A stretch of 64,000 bases of DNA from Kaistella faecalis (GCF_019195395.1 NZ_CP078067.1:1379783-1443782), one strand, 5' to 3'; shown: positions 35,190 through 43,879, counted from the stretch's first letter. Notes: a model not told the origin generated them from the letters alone. Numbers and translations are program-made.

Positions 35190-35447
35190 TTAATTTAAAG
35201 CTTCTACGATGATAAACCGTGCTTCCTCTTCACGAAGCGCAATTCTGCTTTTTTCATCACCGAACTCTACGTACAGCGGCCCGCTGAAAGGAGCCTGGTA
35301 GAGAATTCTGAAGGCCGTTTCGGGCAGAAGTCCCATTTCAATAATTTTATTCGGCATCTTAAGGTCGTCATTTTCGTAACCTACGATTTTCCCTAACTCG
35401 TTTTTCGGGAAACAACATAATTTGTCTGAATTATCTCTTCTCAACAC
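35190..35447 (-). CDS. feoA: FeoA family SH3-like protein
   Basis: An 85-residue SH3-fold protein with the FeoA pattern KNELGKIVGYENDD and IIEMGLLPETAFRILYQAPF, ending in the ALREEEARFIIVEA strand. FeoA is a cytoplasmic partner of FeoB. The start codon is a GTG at 35445-35447; the next codon is TTG, and no ATG lies upstream in frame before a stop. The promoter element at 35461-35468 lies just upstream. It is the first gene of the three-gene iron-uptake operon. Confidence 0.9.
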   Translation of the reverse strand: MLRRDNSDKLCCFPKNELGKIVGYENDDLKMPNKIIEMGLLPETAFRILYQAPFSGPLYVEFGDEKSRIALREEEARFIIVEALN

Positions 35448-35460
35448 TAAAAATTTATCG

Positions 35461-35468
35461 CAAATATA
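35461..35468 (-). promoter_or_regulatory. -7 promoter element for feoA-feoB
   Basis: TATATTTG on the minus strand matches TAnnTTTG and ends 13 bases before the GTG of feoA. No clear Fur-type 19-bp palindrome is visible around it. Confidence 0.55.
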
Positions 35469-35520
35469 CGCTATTTAAATTTAATCTAAATAAGCTTTCC
35501 AGGTGAAAAGAGTCATAAAA

Positions 35521-35552
35521 AAACCCTGAAACATAAATATGTTCCAAGGTTT
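35521..35552 (-). terminator. Probable terminator of the GLPGLI gene at 35580
   Basis: AAACC (35521-35525) and GGTTT (35548-35552) close an imperfect hairpin that includes ACAT/ATGT further in. On the minus strand it is followed by a long T run, 28 bases after the stop. Confidence 0.55.
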
Positions 35553-35579
35553 ACAAAAATATAATTTAGCTATGAATGA

Positions 35580-36476
35580 CTACTTTTTTGCCTTAGCTGC
35601 GGCAACCTCAATTTCTATCGGATTGTTGTTTGCTCCGTAAAAATCTTTCAGCATTTTTTCCTGCTGTTTTACCATATCTCCTATGGTCATATCGCTTCCG
35701 GGCATTTTTTGAGAAAGCATCTCGGGTCTTAACATTGGTCTTGCGGATGCAAAAGGATCTTTCTTAAAATCGGTGAAAGTCTTAGTGAATTTTTCACGGC
35801 TCACTTCCTGTACTTTTCCACCGTTTCCGCCGGGTGAAAGGGTTTCCAGATAAGTAACCTCATTAAAGTTTTCTACTTTTTTATTTCCTTTCAGCTCCCA
35901 TGAATAATTTTTGCCATCATCTTCGATCTTTACGATAAGACCTGGCAAACCATGAAATTTATAAGGTCCGTCCTGCAGCGGAATATCTGGTGTAAACCAT
36001 GCATTCCATGTTCTGCCACCGAATTCGGTTGTGGCTTTCTGGGTATTGTAACTGCCAATTTTTGCCTTCTCGTTAGATATTTTCCAGTTCAGTTTAGTAT
36101 CGTCGTTATATCCTATATTTAGGGGCGTAAAACCGCTTGAAATGCGCTCCACATATTGGATTTTCATGTCCGGATAGAATTTATATACTTTTTCTGAAAA
36201 TTTAGGCATCGTTACCATTTTCGAGAAATCCTTGAAAACACCGGATTTCTGCATCGCTTCCACTTGAATTTTCAAAATTGAATCCTGCGCAACCATGGTA
36301 TAATCCCGGTAAATTGATTTCTCTTTTGTAATATCGAGAATCATCATTACTTTTTCAGTTCTTGCAGAATCTTTCTTCGGTTTGAAGTTGAGTTCATAGA
36401 AGAATCTGTTGGCGGTTTCCTGCGCATTTGCGGCAAAAAACAAAGTCAGTAAAAACAGGCTTGCAAATTTTTTCAT
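35580..36476 (-). CDS. GLPGLI family protein (first copy)
   Basis: A 298-residue secreted or periplasmic protein with a signal peptide (MKKFASLFLLTLFFAANA then QE). The family signature is FHGLPGLIVKIEDDG (about 178-192), preceded by WNAWFTPDIPLQDGPYKF. The GLPGLI family is confined mainly to Bacteroidetes and has no established function. A terminal KAKK and a Gln-rich section lack the T9SS C-terminal domain, so it is probably not exported by T9SS. It shares the family with the gene at 37164 but runs as a separate unit with its own terminator. Confidence 0.92.
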   Translation of the reverse strand: MKKFASLFLLTLFFAANAQETANRFFYELNFKPKKDSARTEKVMMILDITKEKSIYRDYTMVAQDSILKIQVEAMQKSGVFKDFSKMVTMPKFSEKVYKFYPDMKIQYVERISSGFTPLNIGYNDDTKLNWKISNEKAKIGSYNTQKATTEFGGRTWNAWFTPDIPLQDGPYKFHGLPGLIVKIEDDGKNYSWELKGNKKVENFNEVTYLETLSPGGNGGKVQEVSREKFTKTFTDFKKDPFASARPMLRPEMLSQKMPGSDMTIGDMVKQQEKMLKDFYGANNNPIEIEVAAAKAKK

Positions 36477-36604
36477 GTTCTGATTTTAATAATTAGTGCG
36501 TGGTCTTGATAATTTGTTACAGAATTTTAAGAATAAATTATATTTTTTTGTGACCAGAACTTCTTCATTTCGTTTTAACTTTAATTCCTGAAAAAATAAA
36601 TAAT

Positions 36605-37102
36605 ATGGAAACGTTACAAAATTTGAAAGATGAGCTCCAGCAGGAATATGAAACTACTAAACGTTTTATAGACCGATTTCCTGAGGGTAAAAATGATTAC
36701 GCGCCTCACGAAAAAAGCATGAAAATGATGCCGCTGGCCACCCATATCGTGGAAATTGTAGGTTGGCCGGAGACTATCCTGAACACAGAAAAACTCGATT
36801 TCGCAGCAGGTGATTACAAACCTCTAAATCTGACTTCGGGGGAAGAACTGAAGGAAAAACTAGAAGAATTTTACGCCCAAAGTAATGCTGCGATGAATCA
36901 ACTTTCGGAAGACAGCCTTAGCGGTAAATGGGCAATGTACATGGGCGATCAGCTTTTGGCAGATTACAGCAAATACAGCGCAATACGCCACGCTTTGAAT
37001 CAGCTTACCCACCACCGGGCGCAGCTGGGCGTTTATTACCGATTAAATGACATTCCCGTTCCCGCAAGTTACGGCCCAAGCGCAGACGAACAGAACTTTT
37101 AG
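36605..37102 (+). CDS. DinB family protein
   Basis: A 165-residue four-helix-bundle protein of the DinB/YfiT superfamily. The His residues that bind metal in the family are probably within MMPLATHIVEIVGW, AIRHALNQLTHHRAQLGVYYR and nearby; the last contains HH about two-thirds along. Members include bacillithiol S-transferases and stress-related metalloenzymes, but the activity here is not known. It is a single gene on the plus strand between two minus-strand GLPGLI genes, with a hairpin terminator after it. Confidence 0.88.
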   Translation: METLQNLKDELQQEYETTKRFIDRFPEGKNDYAPHEKSMKMMPLATHIVEIVGWPETILNTEKLDFAAGDYKPLNLTSGEELKEKLEEFYAQSNAAMNQLSEDSLSGKWAMYMGDQLLADYSKYSAIRHALNQLTHHRAQLGVYYRLNDIPVPASYGPSADEQNF

Positions 37103-37133
37103 TTAAGTTTTAATACGTTAAGTAAATTGATGG

Positions 37134-37166
37134 AAACCGTTCTGCAGAAAACAGAACGGTTTTTTA
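37134..37166. terminator. Terminator between DinB and the second GLPGLI gene
   Basis: AAACCGTTCTG (37134-37144) pairs with CAGAACGGTTT (37152-37162), followed by T residues on the plus strand. It ends DinB transcription; its right arm touches the last codons of the converging GLPGLI gene. Confidence 0.85.
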
Positions 37167-38036
37167 TGGCTGCTTTTCAATTTTATTATTGTTTCTGGCC
37201 ATTTCTTCTTTTGCATTCTGCTCCATTGCGCGCAGGATCTCTGCAGGATCAGAAATTTCTTTCCCACCCATATTAATTTTTACCTTCGAATTGGGACGCG
37301 AAAGTAATTCGCGCATGCCCTGCACGGGATCATTTTCATACTGTTTCAGCTGTTTCACATACTGCTGGCGGTTTACTTCAAGCGGTTTTTTCCTGGTGAA
37401 CGGAATATCTTTCCCTTGAGTGTTAAGTTCTTCCGCTTTAATTTCCTGAATTTTCTTTAATCCCTTAAGTTCCATTTTGTGGCTCCCTGTCTGATCATAA
37501 ATTTCAACAATTAAACCCGGCAAACCCGAAAATTTGTAAGGTCCGTCCTGAATCGGAACATCTGTAGTGAACCAGGCGGTCCACATTCTTCCGGCAAAAT
37601 CTGTGGTTGCTTTCTGAACTTTAAATTCACCAAGCTGTTTTTTTTCGGGCGAAATTTTCCAGTTTATTTTGCGGTCCTCTAAAACTTTGTAAGCATCGTT
37701 TCCGATGTTGGCAATTAAATAAGTTTTATAGTCCGGATAATTTTTCTCCACTTCATAATTAATTTCCCCACCCTGACGCTGTCTTGAGATTGAAACATTT
37801 CTCGTTCCGGAAGCCAACTGTTTCTTTATGCTTTCCTGAACAATAGAATCGCTTTCAAAAGTGCTTTTGCTGTAAAATTTCGATCCTTTTTTACTGATGT
37901 CGAGATACATCCATTCAGTTTTCAGACTGTCGGTTTTGGTAGAATCCGGTGCAAATTTATATTCATAGATCACTCGGTTATTCTGCGCCGAAAGCATCAA
38001 ACCAACCAATAAAAATAAAGCGGCTAATCTGTTCAT
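37164..38036 (-). CDS. GLPGLI family protein (second copy)
   Basis: A 290-residue protein with signal peptide (MNRLAALFLLVGLMLSAQ) and the motif FSGLPGLIVEIYDQTG (about 177-192). WTAWFTTDVPIQDGPYKF precedes it, matching the copy at 35580 in order and spacing. It is the second gene of a unit with the TonB-dependent receptor, whose stop lies 6 bases before its start, so co-expression is nearly certain. Function is unknown. A periplasmic or surface partner of the receptor is a reasonable inference because such pairs recur in this phylum. Confidence 0.92.
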   Translation of the reverse strand: MNRLAALFLLVGLMLSAQNNRVIYEYKFAPDSTKTDSLKTEWMYLDISKKGSKFYSKSTFESDSIVQESIKKQLASGTRNVSISRQRQGGEINYEVEKNYPDYKTYLIANIGNDAYKVLEDRKINWKISPEKKQLGEFKVQKATTDFAGRMWTAWFTTDVPIQDGPYKFSGLPGLIVEIYDQTGSHKMELKGLKKIQEIKAEELNTQGKDIPFTRKKPLEVNRQQYVKQLKQYENDPVQGMRELLSRPNSKVKINMGGKEISDPAEILRAMEQNAKEEMARNNNKIEKQP

Positions 38037-38042
38037 GAGTTA

Positions 38043-40769
38043 CTATTTAAAGTTGAATTTTACCGTAAACATCACCTGGCTCGGGCGGATTCTAATTGAG
38101 CTAACGGAAGTCAGCAAAAATTGCGGATCATAAGTAATTCTTTCGAAAACATCAGTATTAGCAATGTTAAGCCACTTAATCTCAAAATCGATTTTCTTTT
38201 TTGCCCAGGTGTATTGGTATGAAATATCGTAAAAAGCATTTGTAAAACTCTGGTTTTTGGCTTCGGTATTAATTTCGTCCCAGAAGAAACCAATGGTATG
38301 GTTTTCGAAAGGATAAACATAGGCTGCGAGATTGTGATTCCAGCCCGAAGTTTTATTTTCAGAATTTTGACTTGTATTTTTTTGTGTCGCCCAGTTAAGC
38401 GTGGCTGTATAATCAACGCTTAGCCACGAGAAGTAAGTGTTGTTGAATTTAATTCCCATATTCTGGCGGCTGATTTTCGACTCTTGCAGCTGATTAAAAA
38501 ACGAGAACGATTTAGAATCAGAATTTGAAAAACTCAACGAGGTATTGGTTTTAAATTTCGGAAAATATTTGCCGATTTCTGCGCTTTCGGTTTGACTTTC
38601 GGAAGTGTTATCTAAAGCAAGTAGTGTCAATGATGAATTGAAACCGTCGCCAGAAAACCTCTCTATTAGATTTCTTTTGTTCACTGAATAACTGTAACGA
38701 ACATTGAAAAATAAATTATTCAGCGGGTTACGGTACTCTAATCTCGATCCCAGATTGCTGTTTCTGTATTCCGGCATGATCATCGGGCTTTCGTAATTAA
38801 ACCTTTGTGTAAGTCCTAAAGGTGATGTAAGCATTTTACCTTCATACAGGAACCCGAAATTCCCAAAATCATTGCTCTGACTCGCAAATGCCCAAATTTT
38901 AAAGAACGAAGCAAAATCCAGACTTGCAAACAAACTTGGTTCCAGCACAGATCTAGTCGTATGAAGACTGTTGCCGCGCAAATTATCCCTGTAAGTGATA
39001 TCGTAGAAATTGTAAGGCAAATTAAGGCTCAGATTAAAACTGTTTGATTTGAAATTGATGCCAACCTGCGTATAAGGCTGAATTTCATTCCAGTCTGTAT
39101 CATTCTGAAAACTTTGTCCCAATCCGGTATAAGCTGTTCCGTTTGACCCGGAAAGAAGAGACTGAAGATTGTTAAATCCTAAATTTAAACCGACTTCCGG
39201 TGTAAACGTCCATTTTTTATAACTGAAGCCAACGGAAGCAGAATGATTTGCCATGAAAGTTTCTGACTCAGCATCTTGTCTCAGTGTTTCAAAACCCCCG
39301 GCTTGCGGAAAATTACCGTTCGCATTTACATAACTGGCCGGTAGAATATCCATAGTCTGGCGGTCTTTCTGGTAACTGATGTAACTCATCACGTTGAAAA
39401 GTTTCTCTTTCCACGGCAAAATTGTACTCAATGAGTTCTGGAAAACCCCCGAAGGTGAATCCAAAAACTGGTTACCGAACTTGGTTATTGGGGTATTTGT
39501 CCCAGTTGCTGGCGGCAAAAGGTTGTTGATTGTTGCATTGGTATCATTCCAGGAGCCGTTCCAGGTTGTGGTGTTTTTAAAGAATCCTTTTTTAGCATTC
39601 TTAGTGAAAATTAATTCCCCTTTGCTGGCATTGGTATAGAAATGATTGGCAGATTCTGACAGATATGTCCCACCTGCTGGCACTATTGATGAGCCCTGTT
39701 CGTAGATTTCGGTTTTACTGTCTGTTCTTTCAATTGCGTTGTTGGTATAGCTCGCACTTGCTTTCAGTTCCCAGTCTTTGCTTTTGAAAGGCGTTGTTAA
39801 AACGTTCGCAGAAAAGAAATGAACATTATTCATTAAATATCTTTTCTCCGGAACGTCAGGTACATCGGCAGTTTCCACTCGTAACCATGATTTTGGGGTT
39901 GCCTGACCTCTTCTGCCTTCCCAACGGTTGCCAAAACCTAAAAGATTGCCCTCTTTTTCCACGCTTTCGCCATTATTGTTGGCTTTATAGTTTACGACCC
40001 ACTGGTTTTTCTGCCCGAAAAACATCGGCGTGAGTTTTACATTCCAGAGTAGAGGGTCCATTCCTACGCCTACCTCTCCCCTCCCGGTCATCGTCACCGA
40101 TTTCTTTAAAACTACGTTCAAACCGGCATTCTCAGACGGAACTTTATCCTGAAGAATTTTTACGGGCTGGTGGTTTTCCATTACTTCAACTTTCTGAACA
40201 GCATCTTTAGGTAAAGAATTGTTTACAGTACCGTAACCTCCTTCCATCAAATCTTTACCATTAACATAAAATTTATTGATGGGCTCGCCCTGATAAAGAA
40301 CTGAGCCGTCCCCATTCACCTCAATTCCGGGAATTTTCTTTAATACATCTGCTAATGTTCTGTCGGCCTTGCTTTCGAATGCTTTTAAATCATATGAAAT
40401 GGTGTCACCTTTTTTGGTAATGAGTTTGGTTTTCAGTTTTACCTCTTTAATTTCGGTCGCATCTGATTCCATACTGAAGTTCAGGTTTTGATTTTCGTTT
40501 TTAATCGATTTTAAAAGCGGCTTTTGGTTAAAGGCCTTGATTTTTAAATCAACATTTCCGTCAGCTGAAGTAAACGTTACTTTATACTCCCCTTTGGAAT
40601 TAGAGATCGAGAAAGCCATAATCGCACCTTTTCCCTGCTCTTCAATGGTTACACTGGCACTGGGAACCGGCTGTCCGTCGGAATCAGTAATTTTTCCGGA
40701 AACGGTTGTCTGGCCAAAAGCGACTGCTGAAAATACAAAAATGAGAAAAAGGGAAGCGTAAAATTTCAT
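38043..40769 (-). CDS. TonB-dependent receptor-like outer membrane protein with carboxypeptidase-regulatory domain
   Basis: A 908-residue outer membrane protein. A signal peptide (MKFYASLFLIFVFSAVAFGQ) is followed by a carboxypeptidase-regulatory-like Ig domain (TVSGKITDSDGQPVPSASVT, about 22-41). A plug-like domain (LADVLKKIPGIEVNGDGSVL and the PKDAVQKVEVMENHQPVK segment, about 145-220) leads to a large beta-barrel to the end. The substrate is not known. The last residues PSQVMFTVKFNFK fit an outer membrane C-terminal strand. It is the first gene of the GLPGLI unit, with a good promoter at 40812-40841. Confidence 0.9.
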   Translation of the reverse strand: MKFYASLFLIFVFSAVAFGQTTVSGKITDSDGQPVPSASVTIEEQGKGAIMAFSISNSKGEYKVTFTSADGNVDLKIKAFNQKPLLKSIKNENQNLNFSMESDATEIKEVKLKTKLITKKGDTISYDLKAFESKADRTLADVLKKIPGIEVNGDGSVLYQGEPINKFYVNGKDLMEGGYGTVNNSLPKDAVQKVEVMENHQPVKILQDKVPSENAGLNVVLKKSVTMTGRGEVGVGMDPLLWNVKLTPMFFGQKNQWVVNYKANNNGESVEKEGNLLGFGNRWEGRRGQATPKSWLRVETADVPDVPEKRYLMNNVHFFSANVLTTPFKSKDWELKASASYTNNAIERTDSKTEIYEQGSSIVPAGGTYLSESANHFYTNASKGELIFTKNAKKGFFKNTTTWNGSWNDTNATINNLLPPATGTNTPITKFGNQFLDSPSGVFQNSLSTILPWKEKLFNVMSYISYQKDRQTMDILPASYVNANGNFPQAGGFETLRQDAESETFMANHSASVGFSYKKWTFTPEVGLNLGFNNLQSLLSGSNGTAYTGLGQSFQNDTDWNEIQPYTQVGINFKSNSFNLSLNLPYNFYDITYRDNLRGNSLHTTRSVLEPSLFASLDFASFFKIWAFASQSNDFGNFGFLYEGKMLTSPLGLTQRFNYESPMIMPEYRNSNLGSRLEYRNPLNNLFFNVRYSYSVNKRNLIERFSGDGFNSSLTLLALDNTSESQTESAEIGKYFPKFKTNTSLSFSNSDSKSFSFFNQLQESKISRQNMGIKFNNTYFSWLSVDYTATLNWATQKNTSQNSENKTSGWNHNLAAYVYPFENHTIGFFWDEINTEAKNQSFTNAFYDISYQYTWAKKKIDFEIKWLNIANTDVFERITYDPQFLLTSVSSIRIRPSQVMFTVKFNFK

Positions 40770-40811
40770 GAAAGTTTTTTAAAATTAGTATTCCTTTCAC
40801 AGTTTTTGTTA

Positions 40812-40841
40812 CAAATTTAGAAACTGTCAGGTATGGATCAA
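40812..40841 (-). promoter_or_regulatory. Promoter of the TonB receptor/GLPGLI operon
   Basis: On the minus strand TTG (40839-40841) is followed after 19 bases by TAAATTTG (40812-40819), a complete Bacteroidetes -33/-7 promoter with standard spacing, 42 bases before the receptor ATG. It faces the promoter at 40908 in the opposite direction. Confidence 0.7.
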
Positions 40842-40907
40842 CCAATAAGCGGTTACATGTATTGAATAAAATATCGCACTATTTTCATATTTAGACTTCT
40901 TTTTACC

Positions 40908-40915
40908 TAATTTTG
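40908..40915 (+). promoter_or_regulatory. -7 promoter element for the JmjC-like oxygenase gene
   Basis: TAATTTTG matches TAnnTTTG and ends 20 bases before the ATG at 40936. It is divergent from the receptor promoter about 90 bases away. Confidence 0.55.
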
Positions 40916-40935
40916 CTCACTAAAATACGCCTTAT

Positions 40936-41817
40936 ATGGGATTACATTTAACGCCTATAGATGTTGTAGAAGACATTTCTCAGGAAGATTTCCGAAAAAA
41001 ATATCTGCTTCCGCGCAAGCCGGTAGTCATTCGCAATATGGCTAAAAACTGGCCCGCCTACCAGAAATGGACCATGGAGTATATGAAGGAAACCGTTGGC
41101 GATGTTGAAGTTCCGCTGTATGATTCTTCCAAAGCTGATCCGTCTGCGCCCATTAATGCTTCCGCTGCGAAAATGAAATTCGGTGATTATATCGATCTTA
41201 TACAAAGGGAGCCTACCGATCTGCGGATTTTTCTCTTTGATCCCATTAAATCTGCGCCTAAACTTTTAGCAGATTATCTCTCTCCTAAAGAATTGATGGG
41301 CGGTTTTCTCGATAAGTATCCCAATATGTTTTTCGGCGGAAAAGGCTCAGTAACATTCCTTCATTATGATATTGATATGGCGCATATTTTCCATACCCAT
41401 TTTAACGGTAGAAAACATGTTCTTCTATTCGATTATAAATGGAAAGACAGGCTATACCAAATTCCTTACGCCACCTATGCGCTGGAAGATTACGATATTG
41501 CGAATCCCGATTTTGAAAAATTCCCTGCATTAAACGGTGTTGAGGGAATTGAGTGTTTTCTGGAACATGGCGACACGCTGTTCATGCCTACAGGCTGGTG
41601 GCATTGGATGAAATATCTGGACGGAAGCTTTTCCATCTCACTCAGAGCGTGGGATAAGTCCTGGGCAGTGAAAGCACATTCGCTTTGGAATTTAACGGTT
41701 CAAAGAAACTTCGACAACTTTATGAAAGGAAGATTCAAGAAAAGATACATGGACTGGAAAGAAAAAAAAGCTGTAGAAAGAGCAAATTACGCACTGAAAA
41801 AAGGACTTCCAAAATAA
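40936..41817 (+). CDS. Cupin-like/JmjC-domain 2-oxoglutarate oxygenase
   Basis: A 293-residue cytoplasmic protein of the cupin_8/JmjC family. The iron-binding facial triad is H143-Y-D145 (in FLHYDIDMAH) and H223 (in MPTGWWHW), with LEHGDTLFMPTG immediately before the latter. N-terminal LPRKPVVIRNMAKNWPA matches the first strands of FIH-like peptidyl hydroxylases. These enzymes hydroxylate protein or small-molecule substrates with Fe(II) and 2-oxoglutarate; the target is unknown here. It has its own promoter and is divergent from the TonB-dependent receptor operon. Confidence 0.88.
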   Translation: MGLHLTPIDVVEDISQEDFRKKYLLPRKPVVIRNMAKNWPAYQKWTMEYMKETVGDVEVPLYDSSKADPSAPINASAAKMKFGDYIDLIQREPTDLRIFLFDPIKSAPKLLADYLSPKELMGGFLDKYPNMFFGGKGSVTFLHYDIDMAHIFHTHFNGRKHVLLFDYKWKDRLYQIPYATYALEDYDIANPDFEKFPALNGVEGIECFLEHGDTLFMPTGWWHWMKYLDGSFSISLRAWDKSWAVKAHSLWNLTVQRNFDNFMKGRFKKRYMDWKEKKAVERANYALKKGLPK

Positions 41818-41830
41818 ATATAATACTAAA

Positions 41831-41858
41831 AAAGGCAAACTAAAAAAAGTTTACCTTT
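41831..41858 (-). terminator. Terminator of the M14 peptidase gene
   Basis: AAAGGCAAACT (41831-41841) pairs with AGTTTACCTTT (41848-41858) with one mismatch. On the minus strand it is followed by a T run, just after the peptidase stop at 41863, and it also lies after the oxygenase gene on the plus strand. Confidence 0.75.
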
Positions 41859-41862
41859 CTAT

Positions 41863-43557
41863 TTACTTAATCCGGAAAATTGGATATAATCCAACAGATC
41901 CTTCATAATACTCGGAATTCCGGTAAATCCACTCCAGCTGTGCATTTCCATCTTTTGCAAATTCTGGATCTGAAATTTTTTCAAGTTCAAAAGCAGTTCT
42001 TAAAACCTGGTCGTTTTTTAAAAGCTCGGCCGCCGTGTCTTCAAAAACATAATCTGAAAAATATTCCTTCTGCCCGAGAATTGCATCAAAGAAATTCCAG
42101 TTAAAGAACGAGTCTGTCGCTTCCGGTTCCAGAGTTTCTAACAGATATTTCACACCTTCCTGTTTCGTAGAAACCAGAAAATCTCCCTTTCTTACGTTTA
42201 CGTTTTTAAACTCTGATTTCGTTTTGGTTTCATAATGCAGGTAATGACCTTCGTACGGTTTTTTCACCGTTTTAAAATCCGCAATGCGGTAGATTTCGAC
42301 ATTGATGGTTGAATCTTTTGCAATTTCTGTCATCTGGATATTATTTCTTTTCAGATATTCAATTACCTTATTTTCAGATTTCGGAATGACATAATATCTC
42401 GGAATGGTCACGAATTTCGTCGGTTTATACGCATTAAAAAATTTAACTTTTCTGATGAAGGGTTTCGTTCGGTCGTAGTACAGACGAGGTTTTCCGGAAA
42501 CTCCGCTCGTTTTTTTTCCGGCTTCATATCCTTTGAAATCAATAAGCTGATATTTGGTTTCATCCAATTTCCACTGCAGAGCGTATTTCATTCCGGGCTG
42601 ATATTCCGCAAAACTTTCCGCCATTTTCTTCTGGATTTCTTTTGCGTTTTTCTGGGTGTGGTTAATGGAGCTCAGCATATATTCGTAAGTAGCGCGAACC
42701 CTGTCGCTATAAGGTTTCAGCATGTGTGTTTCTGCGACGGTTCCCAAGGTATTAAAGAGTGTGGTATAACCTGTGGCGTAGCGGGGTGAATCCATAAAGG
42801 CAGGGAAACCTTCATCCGGTGAATCACCGTGGATATTGACGTAAGGCGTTGTGAGAATTCCTTTTTTCTGGATGTTCTGCAGAATTTCCGGCTGCATTTT
42901 TTCATTGAAGTAGCTGCCCAGTTTATCGCCTAAACGTTCTTTACTGGTAGAAATGTAGGTGAAAAGATATTGGTAATCTGCACCGTTACTCACATGATTA
43001 TCAATAAAATAAATAGGTTTGAAATGCTGAAAAATCTGCTGGAAAGCTTTCGCATTTTCCGTATCGTTTTTAATAAAATCGCGGTTCAGATCGTAATTTC
43101 TCGCATTTCCCCGGAACCCGTATTCCTCCGGGCCGTTTTGGTTGGCGCGGCTGAACTTTCCTCTTCGCAGCATGCCGGAAATATTATAAGACTGAATGGC
43201 AGCAATTTTAAGATTTTTAGCAGAGGCTTTTCCGGTGGCCAGATCGCGCATGAGCATCATCGCGGCGTCAATTCCGTCGGGTTCACCCGGATGAATTCCG
43301 TTGTTGATCAGGATGACAGGATTGTTTTTGTTTTTTGAAGGATTAAAAACGACCACTTTAATCGGTTCTCCGTTATCATCTTTCCCGAAATTTTCTACCG
43401 TAATGCTTTCGAAATTCCGGTTGAGATCATCATAATAATTCACCATTTCCTCATAAGTTACGGTTTGGTTGCCGTTGCCTTTTTCGTAAGGAGTTTGAAA
43501 ATTTTGAGCAGAAAAAAATAGAGGTTGTAAAAGAAAAAATAAGGTGAGTTTTTTCAT
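41863..43557 (-). CDS. M14 family zinc carboxypeptidase, secreted
   Basis: A 564-residue protein with a signal peptide (MKKLTLFFLLQPLFFSAQ). The metallocarboxypeptidase zinc motif is HPGEPDG in INNGIHPGEPDGIDAAM (about 87-103), and the third ligand His is in IDNHVSNGADYQ (about 194). YDLNRDF and AETHMLKPYSDRV follow at the expected spacing. Residues ~330-560 are a beta-rich extension. It should digest peptides in the periplasm or outside. The 87-residue membrane gene upstream lies 13 bases before its start, so they may share a transcript. Confidence 0.9.
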   Translation of the reverse strand: MKKLTLFFLLQPLFFSAQNFQTPYEKGNGNQTVTYEEMVNYYDDLNRNFESITVENFGKDDNGEPIKVVVFNPSKNKNNPVILINNGIHPGEPDGIDAAMMLMRDLATGKASAKNLKIAAIQSYNISGMLRRGKFSRANQNGPEEYGFRGNARNYDLNRDFIKNDTENAKAFQQIFQHFKPIYFIDNHVSNGADYQYLFTYISTSKERLGDKLGSYFNEKMQPEILQNIQKKGILTTPYVNIHGDSPDEGFPAFMDSPRYATGYTTLFNTLGTVAETHMLKPYSDRVRATYEYMLSSINHTQKNAKEIQKKMAESFAEYQPGMKYALQWKLDETKYQLIDFKGYEAGKKTSGVSGKPRLYYDRTKPFIRKVKFFNAYKPTKFVTIPRYYVIPKSENKVIEYLKRNNIQMTEIAKDSTINVEIYRIADFKTVKKPYEGHYLHYETKTKSEFKNVNVRKGDFLVSTKQEGVKYLLETLEPEATDSFFNWNFFDAILGQKEYFSDYVFEDTAAELLKNDQVLRTAFELEKISDPEFAKDGNAQLEWIYRNSEYYEGSVGLYPIFRIK

Positions 43558-43570
43558 AAAAAATAATTTA

Positions 43571-43834
43571 TTAGAATTCTAAAGCCAGCAGTATGAAGGA
43601 ACACATATTGATAATTATTGCATAAAAATTGGGAGAATTCAATCCAAATTTTTCTTTTTTCCAAAGGAAAGGCAGTATGACTAATTGCGCTGATGTCAAG
43701 ATCAGTAAAGGAATTACAGAAAACTCCATCAAAGTGCCAGTAACAATTCCCACGTTTAGAAATAATCTCACGGCTATTTTATAAAAAATTATATATAAAA
43801 GTATAGCGAAGTTAAAAATTACTTTAGCATTCAT
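43571..43834 (-). CDS. Small three-helix membrane protein, unknown function
   Basis: An 87-residue protein with three hydrophobic stretches (about 4-22, 36-53 and 68-86) and little else: MNAKVIFNFAILLYIIFYKI, PLLILTSAQLVILPFLW, FYAIIINMCSFILLALEF. No family is recognised. It sits between a hairpin terminator (after lepA) and the M14 peptidase start, only 13 bases before the latter. A signal-less small membrane protein at the head of a peptidase operon is unusual but its role cannot be guessed. Confidence 0.65.
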   Translation of the reverse strand: MNAKVIFNFAILLYIIFYKIAVRLFLNVGIVTGTLMEFSVIPLLILTSAQLVILPFLWKKEKFGLNSPNFYAIIINMCSFILLALEF

Positions 43835-43852
43835 ACTACTGCAATATCTTAA

Positions 43853-43879
43853 AAATCCGCAGAAAAATTCTGCGGATTT
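43853..43879 (-). terminator. Terminator of lepA
   Basis: AAATCCGCAGAA (43853-43864) and TTCTGCGGATTT (43868-43879) form a perfect 12-bp stem with a 3-base loop. On the minus strand a T run follows, about 37 bases after the lepA stop. Confidence 0.85.
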
